From contig JACCLO010000001.1 of NCBI GenBank assembly GCA_029448655.1, positions 558,001 to 622,000 of the forward strand: a stretch of 64,000 nucleotides of DNA, read 5' to 3'. The translations under genes and the position numbers were made by a program. Shown here piece by piece: positions 21,964 through 32,438 of the stretch. Numbering within the stretch: the first letter of the stretch is position 1; each line of letters starts with the position of its first letter. Under the pieces are notes generated by a model that had not been told where the DNA came from, made no database searches, and saw only the letters and a list, made by a program, of their open reading frames with translations. Source of the DNA: Wolfiporia cocos (lineage: Eukaryota > Basidiomycota > Agaricomycetes > Polyporales > Phaeolaceae).

Positions 21964-22785
21964 TTACACCGTAATTTGTAGCGCTACGCATTCTGCTACG
22001 ATACGGGCCAAGTCCGTACGCCAATCCAAAAAGGAAATATTGCCGAGCTGTTTGCAATACTTTTTCATAATTCTCCAGTCTCTATTGGTGATCCTCCCTC
22101 GTCTCGCTCTATCCTTTACGTTATCCACCAAGTCCTCCAATTCTACTACCATAGTATGGAAACGCATGTCGTTTTCCATATGGAAGCCTGGGTAATTAGG
22201 GGGGTGGTTGGCGAGAGGAGTAAGACGAGTGAGAGTGCCTTCTAGCATGGGAATAACTTGATCGCATGCTTGGAGGGGTTTCTTCTTTCCGAAGACGAGG
22301 GAAGGGTCGAGAATCTTGTGGTTGGCCGGAACAGAAGGTCCGGCCGTCGGGCTGGAGAGACGGAGGGCCAGTGAAGAAGCTACTTGCTTGGCTTCCTTGG
22401 CGGCTTGTTTGGCGGCGATTCGCTTATTCAGCTTATCGCGGGCGAGCTTGAGCTTGTTGAGTTCGCGGAGTTCGATTAGGTTCTCCATGGCGGTAATGGA
22501 AGCGGCTAGCTTCTCTTCCTCTGTCCAGATTCGCTTGGCGAGCGGAACTGGCTTGGGAGGTCGAGGAGCGGGTTTCCCAGCCTCAGCAATGTGCTTTGGC
22601 ATGTGGACGGGAATCTCCCAAAGATGGAGCTTCCCGGTGTAGTCTTCCTTTACAGGAAGAGTGTAGGTGACGTCCTCTGCCCGAGGAATGTCGGCGGTGT
22701 CGATGCGGCTGAGAAGGGACCGCTTCGCCGGTTTAACGTAGGGGGCAGTGGAGGAGCCACGGGTGCGACGGGTAACGCGGGGCAT
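21964..22785 (-). CDS. Family-2 preGag ORF (minus copy)
   Basis: The frame starts at ATG 22785 (MPRVTRRTRGSSTAPYVK); an in-frame ATG at 22809 is also possible. It ends at TAA 21964, about 270 codons. It has a basic N terminus, a short LHLWEIP motif, a Lys/Ala-rich helix likely to form a coiled coil, and a C-terminal helical part with KKPLQACDQVIPML and RITNRDWRIMKKYCK. The copy at 48927-49826 is longer by about 30 residues at its C end. Similar ORFs sit before gag in families 1 and 3. No named domain was recognised; a role in RNA binding or particle assembly is only a guess. Confidence 0.85.
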   Translation of the reverse strand: MPRVTRRTRGSSTAPYVKPAKRSLLSRIDTADIPRAEDVTYTLPVKEDYTGKLHLWEIPVHMPKHIAEAGKPAPRPPKPVPLAKRIWTEEEKLAASITAMENLIELRELNKLKLARDKLNKRIAAKQAAKEAKQVASSLALRLSSPTAGPSVPANHKILDPSLVFGKKKPLQACDQVIPMLEGTLTRLTPLANHPPNYPGFHMENDMRFHTMVVELEDLVDNVKDRARRGRITNRDWRIMKKYCKQLGNISFLDWRTDLARIVAECVALQITV

Positions 22786-22809
22786 GATTCTAGAAAGTGC
22801 AGCATTCAT

Positions 22810-23807
22810 GAGAAACGAAGTTTCCCAGTGATACGTCCAAGAACAGGAATAGAAGGGATTATGTAAGGTAGGGTAGTGGACTCCTTTTCAGGAGCAAAGA
22901 AGGTGTACTACGGGGCATAATTACTCTTATGTTGCGCGCAAACCCTGTGCCGAGACGGCGCGGATATTCGCATGACCCTAACGGTCAGAGGCGCCGACTC
23001 CAGGGGTAGAGTTGCTGACTGCCAGGCCGGTTCCTGGGTCAGATGATTGGGATTCGGATACACGACACCGCCCCGGAGGGACGATGCCGGAAAGTGGCTG
23101 GGATTTTACATCCCTTAGCCTGTCCATGCTTCAACAATGAGGTTGCCGTCTACAGACTATCACGGGGACTTTTTCAGGACATTGGAATACCATCGCGTCC
23201 ACAGGTAAGTGGATTAGCCCTAAGGCGCGCAAGTGTACCCCTTTGCCCTATTTGACCCTATGACGTGCACGCCGAACTGCCCGGAGAACTTATGTTTTGT
23301 GGCTACCGCACTTGTCCTTTGGCAGGATTATCCGAAGATGATCCCCCTCACTGCTTTTCCCATAACGGGTTCAAAGCAGGTCCCTTACGCCTGGGAGGCG
23401 GCTTTGGAAAATTCCCGTGCCATCATAATGATGACCCTGTGGATAGTGATGGGGCGCTGAACAACGCTTGCCATGACAGGGGGTTGGGCGCACACAGGCA
23501 GACCGTCCCCTTTTTTCCACAGGTGGGTCTTAACCGCTCACAGTCCAAGCTTGTCAGCGAGGACCGTGTCTCCTTGACCCTGGAGTCCGGGTTAGGTAGG
23601 CCTCCTGCCTAAAAAGGCGGTGTGGCTTCCCTGGTTGCCAATCCTCTGCCGAGGATGGCGATGTATCCCCCAGATCTCAACTATCACCCCAATCGCCTTG
23701 TCAGGCAGAAAGAGATGTGCGCAGCAACGAGCAATAACCCCTGTAGGATAGAAACCCAGACCCAAGCGCAAGCGCAAGGGCGGGGGTAGGGGGCAGATTT
23801 GTTCTTA
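22810..23807 (-). other. Family-2 5' leader (about 1 kb)
   Basis: A non-coding stretch between the 5' LTR-C and preGag, closely matched by 47906-48926. It holds a self-primer site at its LTR end, the leader hairpin GGGAT-GTAAA-ATCCC on the minus strand near 23099-23113, and a CTCCTGAAAAGGAG block near 22880-22895. Several short upstream ORFs are present. Its LTR-proximal 250 bp resemble the leader of the LTR-E element at 1-495. Confidence 0.75.
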
Positions 23808-24504
23808 TGACACAGACTAGACTGTGGGACTCACACTATAACCTTATAGGCGACTTGAAGGAGTTGCAGAAGGTTGGTGAGGAGACTAGTGGGTGCAAGC
23901 AGAGATGATATGTAGCTGTGCGAATGCAGAGAACAAATCTAAGGCTTATCGTAGCGATAGCCCTACTTATATACATGTAGTGTTTGGTTACCAGCAAGGG
24001 AGCCAAACATTGAGACGGTCTGTGCGCAGACGTAACTAATACAGCTAAGTCGTAAACTACAGTAGACCATGTGCGCCGGTAATGGCCGCACCAGTAAGAA
24101 GCGTTGTTTGGACCGTAGGTCCATGTTGTGATAGTGGCGTTGCTACGTTAGTAAGCCATGCACGTGATAACTATATACCGGTATCGGGATATGAGTAATC
24201 GTAAAGGCATTGGCTTGTGATAACGAGCGGGCCGCTTATCCAATTGGAGTGACATAGCCCGATAACGGGATATGAGTACAGCGCGTGACACCGGAGGTTA
24301 GTCCGCTGAGTCATTGACGCGTACATACGTGTTATGTACGTGTTGTTATGACAGGTGGACGTATACCGCGTTGTGTACGTGTTGTTTGGTTGCGTGTATG
24401 TGTAGACGGGCGCTTAGCAGCGTAAATGTCTACAAGGTTGTAGAAATACCAGATAAATAGGTAAAAATACGGGAAAAATAGTGGCATGTCCCAAATCTGT
24501 GACA
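23808..24504 (-). repeat. LTR-C (subtype C2), 5' LTR of the interrupted family-2 element
   Basis: 697 bp, minus start TGTCACAGATTTGGGAC, end CTAGTCTGTGTCA. It is closer to the LTR at 56478-57174 (both have ACGCGCTGTACTC and ACACTACATGTATATAAG) than to 47208-47905. The TATA box lies near 23968-23976. Two palindromic ATATCCCG...CGG sites lie upstream of it. The right flank (gcggg) lies in family-1 pol, codon about 18. Confidence 0.9.
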
Positions 24505-24550
24505 GCGGGTACGGGACTAAAATTACACGGGAGCACAAGTGGGCAGGTCA

Positions 24551-26788
24551 TCACATGTGCTCGGTGAGAAAACCCGAGGCAGAGCTTCCGTAGATGCCCA
24601 GGGTGTTGGCGGAGTCGGCTATCCGCTTGCGAAGCCAGGGCAGATGTGTCCTGATGGAGTCGCCCGACAGTGTAGGCGCAGCCAAAGTCGAACCGGTCGA
24701 CTGGGTCTGGACGGGGCTGGTGCTTTCTGCTGATCGCACCGGGCTTCCGCTTTTCTCCTCATCGCTGATGCGCGTAGTGGGGGCCAGAGGAACCACCTCT
24801 GGTTGGTTCGGAACGTTGGTCCGGATGGTCCCTATGGTGGCTTGGGGGGATTCATCTCCGTCGTCAGTCACCAGTTCCTGGGTGCTGACAATTCGGACCT
24901 TGTATTTCTTTTTCGGGTCCAATTTCTTCTGGCCCGACTGTTGCGTTCCGCTCGATGAGCCTGTCGGCTTCGTCGTTCCGCTTCCACTACTGGCCGGCTT
25001 GGCTTCCTTCGGCTTGTTCTTAGGGTTCTCGGGACAGTCGCCCCATTTGTGTTGTCCGGGGTGCTTGCGACAGTCCTTCCTGTAAGAGCCGGTTTCCTTT
25101 GCCTTGCCTTTGCCTTTGTCATCAGCCTTGGCAGGCTTCGACGTAGCTTTGTCGGCGGTCTTGCCAGACCCCGACGACTCCTTCCTTTTTTCTTCCTCAA
25201 AGATCTTGCCTCTGAGCTTGTCCGGGTATTGCCTCTTGTAGAGGTCAATGGCCATATCGAGGTATACCTCCCAGTCGGTCGGCATTGTAAAGCCGGGCAC
25301 CGATTCCAAGGTAGCGAGGGTTTCTCGCACCTTTTCCGGGAGGATCCGTTTGATGTGACTGAACAACGTCTTGTTGTCAGTCTCGGCCAGGCGAGCCAGG
25401 GTCCTGAGCTTCTGTGCCCAAGAAAAGAAGTCCGATTGGAGCTTCTTTTTCCCTTCGTCTCCGAAGTACCCTTCGATCTCTTTTTCGGCAATTTCCTTGT
25501 CCGTCTCCTTGCCATACACCTTCTCGATTGTTTCCGCAAACGTTTTCCAGGTGTGCCCCGAGGTTTGTCCGGTGGCAATTTTATCAACTACCGGCGACAT
25601 GTATTGGTAGGCCTCGCCCGTAAGCCGAAGCAGGGCTTGGCGGACCTTGTCTTCCTCGAGGGTCACCTTGGCGTCCGCGAAATACATGCCCATCTTTTGG
25701 ATCCATTCTTTCGACGAGATGGAGTCCTTAGGGCCCGAAAATTTGGGCGGCTGAGTCGGTTTGGTCTGTTGGAAGTTGACCGTTGTGGCGGCTGCTGTCG
25801 CGGCTGCCGGTGCGTTTTTTAGAGCGGTTAACTCCGCTTCGAGTTGGTCAATTCTATTAATGAGTGCCGTGACCTGGGCACCGCTGGGTCCCGCGGTTGG
25901 GACTGCCGGACGCTTTTGCAGTACTGCGATATCTTTTTCTATGCGGACGAATCGATTTTCGGAAAGGGTATCCAATTGTTGCCGCAAACTCTCCGCTTCC
26001 TCTAGTGCTTCGATTCTATTTTGAAGCACCTGGTTGTGACTCCGAATCTGGTTGGTCTTGTTCCAGACCATTTCCATATCCGTGTCTACCCAGCTTTTGT
26101 ATGCCGCGAGGTTGCTGTAGAGATGGTTCTTGGCTTGGTACAGCGCCTCCCTGTAACGTTCTTTTCCCACCTGCAGAACTGCGTCTGGGGCGGCCACTTC
26201 CAGAGTGCGCTGCAGCCTTCCCATCAATTCGTTTTCGCTCCTTTCCGGCTGCGCGACTATTTCCAGGGTTCCCCTTTCATAGGAGGGGAGGAGATCGGGG
26301 AGCGACCCAAATAGGGGCTCCGAGTCGATTGGTTCCTCCTGCCGTGGAGTCTCGCTGCCTTCGGGGGTGATGACTGCTCGGCGTGCGGGTGTTTCCGGGT
26401 TGAAGAGCCTGGCGGCTCTCGTGCGTGGCGACGCTTCTTCCTGGGATTACCAGTGGACGTCACCGTAGTAGACTATGAGGTCCGACAGGGGAATGGCGGT
26501 GCAATAGTTGTCCCACCTCCACCACGATATGTGGTTCCTGGTCGAATCTTCCCCATAGTACTTGATGTACGCCGTGTGGTTTACGTTCAGGAATGGGCGC
26601 ACATGCGCCGGAATTGAGTTGAAGGAGGTGACACTCCCCCTAACTCTGATGCCAAATACGACTCGCAGGTAGTCCATCAAGCAGGTTTGCTCTCCGGGCC
26701 ATGCGTGCTTGCCGACGGCGGGGTGGTAGGCCGTAGCCACCTTGTGGGTGTTGTACAGAGCACCTTGGGTGATTGTGTAAGACACCAT
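24551..26788 (-). pseudogene. gag: Family-1 gag (second minus copy) with in-frame TAA
   Basis: Nearly the same as 14272-16509. ATG at 26788 (MVSYTITQGALYNTHK), TAA at 26449-26447 after GDVHW, then an open frame through coiled coil, gag capsid-like domain and basic tail to TGA at 24553-24551. The stop overlaps the pol ATG as TGATG. The zinc-knuckle position reads CRKHPGQHKWGDC, an irregular Cys/His pattern. Codons on both sides of the TAA differ from the plus copy mainly at third positions, which suggests that both sides were translated in this frame. Confidence 0.8.
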
Positions 26789-26844
26789 TGCTGGACAGTA
26801 TTCGTCAGCTTGAGTTATTTTCTTCCTTAAACGATAATTCAAGA

Positions 26845-26935
26845 AAAAAAAGTGCCTTTTCAGGACTTAAATGCCTTTTCAGGACTTTTTCGCAATCAAT
26901 GCCATGCACCAAAGATAAATGCCTTTTCAGGACTT
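26845..26935 (-). repeat. three copies of the preGag-gag spacer motif
   Basis: The same AGTCCTGAAAAGGCA motif (minus strand) as at 16560-16655, three times, between the preGag stop at 26944 and the gag start at 26788. Confidence 0.8.
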
Positions 26936-26943
26936 TCTATCTA

Positions 26944-27759
26944 CTACAACTGGGGTTTGCCGAGGTCGAAGTTGAGACCGCTATGTACTAGATGAGTCTT
27001 TAAGTACGTAACGTGCTGTTTCACGTCTAAGTCTCCAAAAACGTGCTCCACCCTCCTGAGATATTTTTCGAGGCGGCGGAGATCCTCGTTCTTCATGGAG
27101 TCCTGACGGACCCTTTGCTCCAGGTGTGTGGAGAGATCGTCGAAGTCGGTGATGAGGGCGGTGAATTTTGCTATGATGGGGGCCGTGGTGGTTGCGTCGG
27201 GGGCCTTCCATAGCCGGAAAAGGTTCTTGTGGGCCGCGTTCATCTGTTTGTCGGCATCCAAGAACCAGTCCCACTTTTTCTCCGTGCAATGGACGTCCCT
27301 GGGGTTCGCAAGACCCCGTTTCTCGACCCACTCGGCCGGCATCCTCAGCTCCTCCACTCTCTCCAACAGCGACTTCTTTGGGGGCTGGATTCGCTCCCGA
27401 AGACTCCTCACCATTCTTTCATCCTCAACCCTCTTCCTGGCTGCCTCGGCAATTAGCTGATCCAGGCTATGTTTCTGGATCCGAGCCTCGAGCTTCTCCT
27501 TCTGTCGGAAAAGCTTGTCCAGCTTCTTCTGCCTAATGTCGGCGAGGGCGGCCTCATGGTTGACCCTTCGGATCTCCTCCGGGTTGGGGTTTGGCTTCTT
27601 GTAGAAGACGTCTTTGCCCTTTCGGGACTTTCCTCGCTTTGGGGCTGTGACCGCGGAAATGCGGTCTTCGAGCGATTTAGAGGAGGCTATGTGCCATTCC
27701 TCGCGCTCCCCCGTAGCGGCGTTTCTCGGGGTAACCGTGAAACGTGGTGCTTTCGGCAT
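26944..27759 (-). CDS. Family-1 preGag ORF, intact minus copy
   Basis: 271 codons from ATG 27759 (context gtcATGc) to TAG 26944. It has an N-terminal part with WHIASSKSLEDRI and a Lys/Arg-rich stretch, a central charged region predicted by eye to be coiled coil (RQKKLDKLFRQKEKLEARIQ), and then the block PAEWVEKRG...CTEKKWDWF also seen in family 3. A C-terminal helical region (DLSTHLEQRVRQDSMKNEDL) follows. Conserved length and open frame in two of three copies argue that it encodes a protein. It precedes gag by about 155 nt. The function is unknown. Confidence 0.87.
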   Translation of the reverse strand: MPKAPRFTVTPRNAATGEREEWHIASSKSLEDRISAVTAPKRGKSRKGKDVFYKKPNPNPEEIRRVNHEAALADIRQKKLDKLFRQKEKLEARIQKHSLDQLIAEAARKRVEDERMVRSLRERIQPPKKSLLERVEELRMPAEWVEKRGLANPRDVHCTEKKWDWFLDADKQMNAAHKNLFRLWKAPDATTTAPIIAKFTALITDFDDLSTHLEQRVRQDSMKNEDLRRLEKYLRRVEHVFGDLDVKQHVTYLKTHLVHSGLNFDLGKPQL

Positions 27760-28459
27760 GACTACGTAAAAGAAGTCTAAGTAAGCTATTCTAGTGGAAA
27801 TCACGCGGTCTTCTGTCGGGGCTTATCATCGCTTCTTGATGTGTCGTGCGCTTATCCTCCGGCGTCAATGAGCGCTCCGCCCTCGACCGGAGTTAGTGTT
27901 GGCGACTGGATGGCGTCTCTCTCACGCTACCAGGTGGGGGATACAGCAGGTCGTCTTCCCTTGACGCCTGGGAATGCAGGATTTGGGGTATTACACCTCG
28001 CATGTGCCCACGCCTCACTCCAGTTAGGTGGCTGCCAGTGTTTAAACCAAACCCATGCCCTGAGGGACTTAGAGGGCGCCAAGGCCAGAACTCCATCGTT
28101 CTGAAGCCGTATCGGCATCGGTTCTAGGCAGGGCAACTCGTGCCCACCATCCCAACTCTAAATAGAGTGGCCCCTGTACGCCTGGGGATAGGCGAGAAAG
28201 GTCGTCTCCGGCCCGGTCAAGAGGTTACACCGTTGCCATCGATTCCGAACATATGGGGAAAGGCTTGGCAGCCAGTCCCCGGTTCCGCTTAAGCCTACGG
28301 TCCGGCTATTTGCCCGAAGGCGGTGATCCCCCAGAGCCCACTAAGGATACCCCGCTGCCTGGCAGCGAGCAAGGGTGCGCAGACGGCGACGAAAACCCCT
28401 AAGAAGAAAAAATCCCAGACCCTCAAGGAGGGCGGGGGCAAAAGCAAGTTCTATTCATA
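27760..28459 (-). other. Family-1 leader (second minus copy)
   Basis: Matches 17467-18167. The leader hairpin at 27985-27999 has one substitution (cacctc for cacccc) that breaks a stem pair. The self-primer site is next to the LTR at 28460. Confidence 0.75.
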
Positions 28460-29640
28460 TAACACAAGATAACACTTACTTGTAAGGTTCTTGGTATTTG
28501 CTGGTTAGGCAAGGGATAAGCAGGTGTTAAGCAGGATACGTTGAGTGGTTAATGTCACAAATTATTCCACTAATAGTTTGTACTCCCTCGCTATAGGACG
28601 CACGCGCGGCGCTAGGTGTACGCCGCGTCTCTGCGCTGTAGCCACCTCCGGCGTCTCCCAGTTATTGCAGGTCACCTGGTCGCCTGGTTAGCGCTGTAGG
28701 GTAGCGCGCGCCTCAGGTACCGTCACTTATGGTCACATTGTTACATGACTTGTTACCTAGCACATGACCCATTAGATAGCGGTGCACAGACCACTACTTT
28801 AGGGCGGTCTCGGTAGTATACACAAGCATGTATATAATACGACGAGATGTGGGCTTACACCCCATCTCTCAGATTCTCGACAATGGTGTATAACCCTTTC
28901 TCGCTTAACGCTGTGTGATCTACTGGCCCGGGGCCCATATCTCGTCTACCTTGACTGTGAGCCACCGCCGCTATCTCGACGTACACAAGGGAACTAGCCA
29001 CTCCCACGTTGCCTCTGCGTTCAGCGCTGGCGCGGTGCCTTGTAGGCTCGATTGTAGGCCTGTATGGATCCCCCTGAGCCCAGGGGTCGCACAGACAGTG
29101 AGTCTGTGTCAGTTAACTCGTAGTATGAATGCAATGAATAGAACTGAGGCAATAGCGCTCAGCAAGTCTAGTATATATACATGATAAATAAGACCCCTAA
29201 CAGTCTTATTAGATAATACCGATATCCGTATTCGTATGTACAAGTCCCCAGGTACCTAAGTACTTAGTAATATACGATAAATACATATGCCGATCAAAAC
29301 CGGGATATAGAAAGGCGGCGTAGGCCGCACGAATGGTGTTTTGCGCTCTTGTCATTACAGACAGGGCGTGACCAAAGCCCGGTCCACTGACGTTTATACG
29401 CTGACTGTTTCCGGACGGAATGTCCGGTTGGCTAGAACTAGACATGTGACTGATGGTAACTACTAGTGATAAGATAAGACCGTTGTTACGGGAGATAACG
29501 CGGCTATCATTCGGCACGTATGTAACCGTTAACTTATGAACCAGATAAGCTAGTTATTGGTCTAGAAAGTCGTAGATAATTCGTAGAATTGCCGGAAAAA
29601 TAGTAAGAAATATAGGAAAACTAGGAGAATTCTTGTGACA
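28460..29640 (-). repeat. LTR-B, 5' LTR split by solo LTR-A
   Basis: The LTR-B halves 28460-28552 and 29112-29640 join into an LTR of about 617 bp once the nested solo LTR-A and one 5-bp duplicate are set aside. The start TGTCACAAGAATTC lies at 29640 on the minus strand. Confidence 0.92.
28553..29111 (+). repeat. Solo LTR-A inside LTR-B
   Basis: 559 bp from TGTCACAAATTATTCC to GTGAGTCTGTGTCA, with the perfect target duplication gttaa at 28548-28552 and 29112-29116. The box GTGCACAGACC is at about 28783-28792, TTTAGGGCGG at 28798-28806, and the TATA box at 28829-28836. The uninterrupted target is seen in the other LTR-B copies. Confidence 0.95.
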
Positions 29641-31103
29641 CTTATGGTCGGATAGCACCCAGATCAGGCATGGCAAAAAAGGGCTTAGACGTCCTCGCTG
29701 GTGTCATAGATCACGACTACTGAGGTGAAATCTTCGTGATGTTGATGAACTTTGACACAGATGGCTCTGTGGGACTCACCAAGCCAGTATCCTTGCGATG
29801 AACTAAGGCGACTAGGTGAGGTAGAGGTTATCAGACGCAATAGTAGATGGAAGATTCTTCTACGGCGTACGCCGAGAAGAATAGAACTAAAGTTAAAGAG
29901 CGCTTGGCTCCTACTTATATACATGTGTGCGGGAAGGTCACGTGCTACTAGCTAGCTATGTCCTTACTGGGTTATGTGGCTTTGCCAAGTGGCGAAGCTT
30001 ATCTTATCTGATGTTTAGTTACTCTATCTAGAATGGCCGTGGAAGGCCCTAATGGCCGACCCAATCGTAATAGAGGGATTATGTCTTTATTGTGATACTA
30101 ACGCGGGCGCAGCCCGGGTATAGGTGAAGCCGGTTGCCGGATACCTTGCGGCATAATGGCGATTGGCCGTGCTTTGTTGGATGACCAAGGCGAGACGCCG
30201 AGGTCGTTATGCTATTGGACCGTTAGGTACCGTAGCATGTGATATGTCCGGACCGGAAGGTTACCGGAACATATGTTGGTCTTAGCCGTGAGGCGAGGAC
30301 CGGTGTTTTGGGCAACGCCGTGATGGCAGAAGCCCGGGACTTGGAGTACGCCGAGTCCGTGGGAGGCCGAGAAGGCCGTAGCCTATAGCGATATTGCCTT
30401 GATGCTAATTTAGTGCTATTTGGCCGTGTTGCCATTATTATGCGAAGGCGTGGCGCGCCTGAGGTGCCATTGTGATCTAGGATCTTATGGCGATGGGAAG
30501 CCGGGAAGGCCGACCCAATAGTACAAGGCCGCGAGGCACTGTTTGTACTTGTGGACATTATTATGCGAGCGTGCCGCGCTCGGCCTATCATTATGATCTA
30601 TGATCTATGACGTGGCTTGGTCTTGCTCTGTCGGGCGAGACCTGTATGACGTAGCCGTACTATGCTATTGGACCGGAAGGTGCCGTAGCGTTATGTAAGC
30701 TGGTCATGTGGTTGACGAGCCCAGTTAAGAGCTTGTCGTGGTGGCAATGGGAGTTAACCCGTAGATAACTTGTAGTTAGACGTATAAATCCCAGGTAAAT
30801 TGCTATAATCGTAGGAAAAATGCTGTAAGCCCCAGATAAATCTGTGACAAACTTAACTGGTGACCCGTATCAAATACGGAAGGGGGATCAAATCGCACAA
30901 CTAATCTGCGAAGTAGCAGTAGTACCCGAAATTCGCCTCTCCTACACACCTGAATCAACTGAAGAGTTGGGGTGTGAAATGAGAGAAAGGCAATTAAAGG
31001 ACCCATACTACGAGCCTGACCAAGTAAACGAAGAGGTGTACTAGGGCCGGAGCAGAAAAGACTAGTGCGAGGAACTCAAGGTTTTGGTTCGACAGGAAGA
31101 TAA
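29641..31103 (+). pseudogene. Element-G dUTPase end, split by solo LTR-E
   Basis: Two fragments (29641-29752 and 30850-31103) encode dUTPase motifs: [36 protein letters not shown], and RGTQGFGSTGR at the end (31068-31103). There is a TGA after DHDY in the first part and a frame change before the last motif. The region is the 3' end of another Gypsy pol whose 5' part is lost; LTR-B begins directly at 29640. It shows that element G also carried a dUTPase. Confidence 0.85.
29753..30849 (-). repeat. Solo LTR-E
   Basis: 1097 bp with perfect target duplication aactt (29748-29752 and 30850-30854), inserted in the dUTPase of element G. This copy confirms the LTR-E ends. Confidence 0.94.
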
Positions 31104-31135
31104 GAAAACTTACTTCAACAGGGTCGTTGAAATTT

Positions 31136-31152
31136 AAAGGGGGGGGGGGGGG
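31136..31152 (+). other. polypurine tract with a run of 14 G
   Basis: AAA followed by 14 consecutive G, then TAA and the LTR start. This is the plus-strand primer of element G. Other tracts in the window are 5-9 G long. Confidence 0.8.
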
Positions 31153-31155
31153 TAA

Positions 31156-31797
31156 TGTCACAAGATTTTCCTAGTATTACTACTATTTTTCCTGAATTCC
31201 TACGAATTTATCTACGGTTTATATGTCTACCTAGGGCTTAACTGATTGGTAACTATTCGTAACATGCAAGCCAAATGATGGCCGTGTTATCTCCCGTAGC
31301 AACGGTATCTAATCACGGTAGTTCCCGTTATAAGTCACATGTCTATTCTTGCAGCCAATCGGACATCTCGTCCGATAGACGTCATATCCATTAGATCAGC
31401 GGACCGGCGTTTGGTCACGCCTCCAACTGACTAATGATTGCGCACTATACGCCATTCGCGTGGCCTACGCCGCACACCTATATCCCGGTTTTGATCGGCA
31501 TATGTATTTATGGTGTATTACTAATTACTTAGGTCTCCGAGGACTTGCCTGTACGGATTGGGGTAATTATATTAGATTATCAGACTGTTAGGAGTCTTAT
31601 ATATATACTTCGATATCTGAGCATTAACACCTCAAATTATATTCATTGCATTTGCACTCTGAGATAACATCTCATCGCGCCCTGCTCTACCTCGCTTTAC
31701 AAGTTCTTGTCTACTCGACAACCTCAAAGCTACCGCCTCACCAGCAACCCTCAAAGCTTATAAGAATAAGTGAGTAGTCTTGTGTCATCACGCTGAT
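31156..31797 (+). repeat. LTR-G, 3' LTR of element G
   Basis: 642 bp from TGTCACAAGATTTTCC to CTTGTGTCA, distantly related to LTR-B (shared blocks near TATCCCGGTTTTGATCGGCATATG). A TATA-like run (tatatatac) lies near 31600-31608. It follows the polypurine tract, so it is a 3' LTR. The next bases, tcacg, would be the target duplicate, but the 5' partner is missing. Confidence 0.85.
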
Positions 31798-32438
31798 ACT
31801 AAGAGGTTGTCGCCGTGGGCGCCACAGGCAGGAGTGGAGGTCAGAGACTACTGCTCTGTGGTGGATCTTTCATAGCCCCTTCTAATACTAGCCGGCTCTA
31901 CTGATATGAATAAAATTGAACTTTGATTGGCACTGTACTATATGTATTAATATTAATATATTCTATGAGCTGCATTTCTGGAACTGGTACCCTAGAGCAG
32001 CGCCCCTGCTCCACCAACCACCCAAGGGACCACTATTGTGAGGTCCTCACAATAGCAAGGGCCTCAGCTAATGTCCTCGCAATAGCGAGGGCCTCAGGTC
32101 CTCGCAACAGCACGGGCCTGGGCGCCACGTCCTTGCAAGAACGCGTCCCTTGGGCGCTTGCTATTGCGCGGACCTGCTACTATAAGGGGGTTATACATGA
32201 CTATACCGGTCCGGCTACATTTACAGGACCTGCTAGGTATATCTACGTAGATCTACGGTCTCGCACTTTGCTGATGCCCCCGGTGTAATGACTGATCGAT
32301 CGAACCAGAAGTTGCAGTCTCGTGACCAGACGGTAAACTCCGACGTCGCGGTGGTTGTTGCTGTGGTTGTTGCTTGTCCCCACGACTCTGTCTCACTCAA
32401 GCCTCGATACATTCCCCTGCCGCTCGCCCTTGTTCACT
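31798..32438. other. apparently non-transposon flank upstream of the kinase gene
   Basis: No LTR or Gypsy sequence is recognised here. It has a cluster of short repeats at 32038-32115 and an A/T-rich stretch near 31915-31975. It would contain the promoter and 5' UTR of the gene at 32439, but no clear TATA box was assigned. Confidence 0.5.
32038..32115. repeat. three degenerate copies of a short palindromic repeat
   Basis: The unit gtcctcgcaatagcgagggc occurs three times with changes (cacaatagcaag, cgcaatagcgag, cgcaacagcacg). The best copy is a near-perfect inverted repeat CCTCGC-AATA-GCGAGG. A fourth, poorer trace lies near 32129-32145. Confidence 0.6.

Larger units (their letters stand above)
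24505..29640 (-). mobile_element. Family-1 element, 5' half only
   Basis: On the minus strand it runs LTR-B (29640 to 28460, holding a solo LTR-A), leader, intact preGag, gag with one TAA, and the first codons of pol (ATG 24551, MTCPLVLPC), then stops at LTR-C. Protease to 3' LTR are absent. The flanks (cttat at 29641, LTR-C at 24504) do not give a target duplication. Confidence 0.88.

Noticed and set aside
31136..31152. Run of 14 G as a G-quadruplex regulator
   Set aside because: Its place right before the 3' LTR is fully explained as the polypurine tract; length may be slippage.
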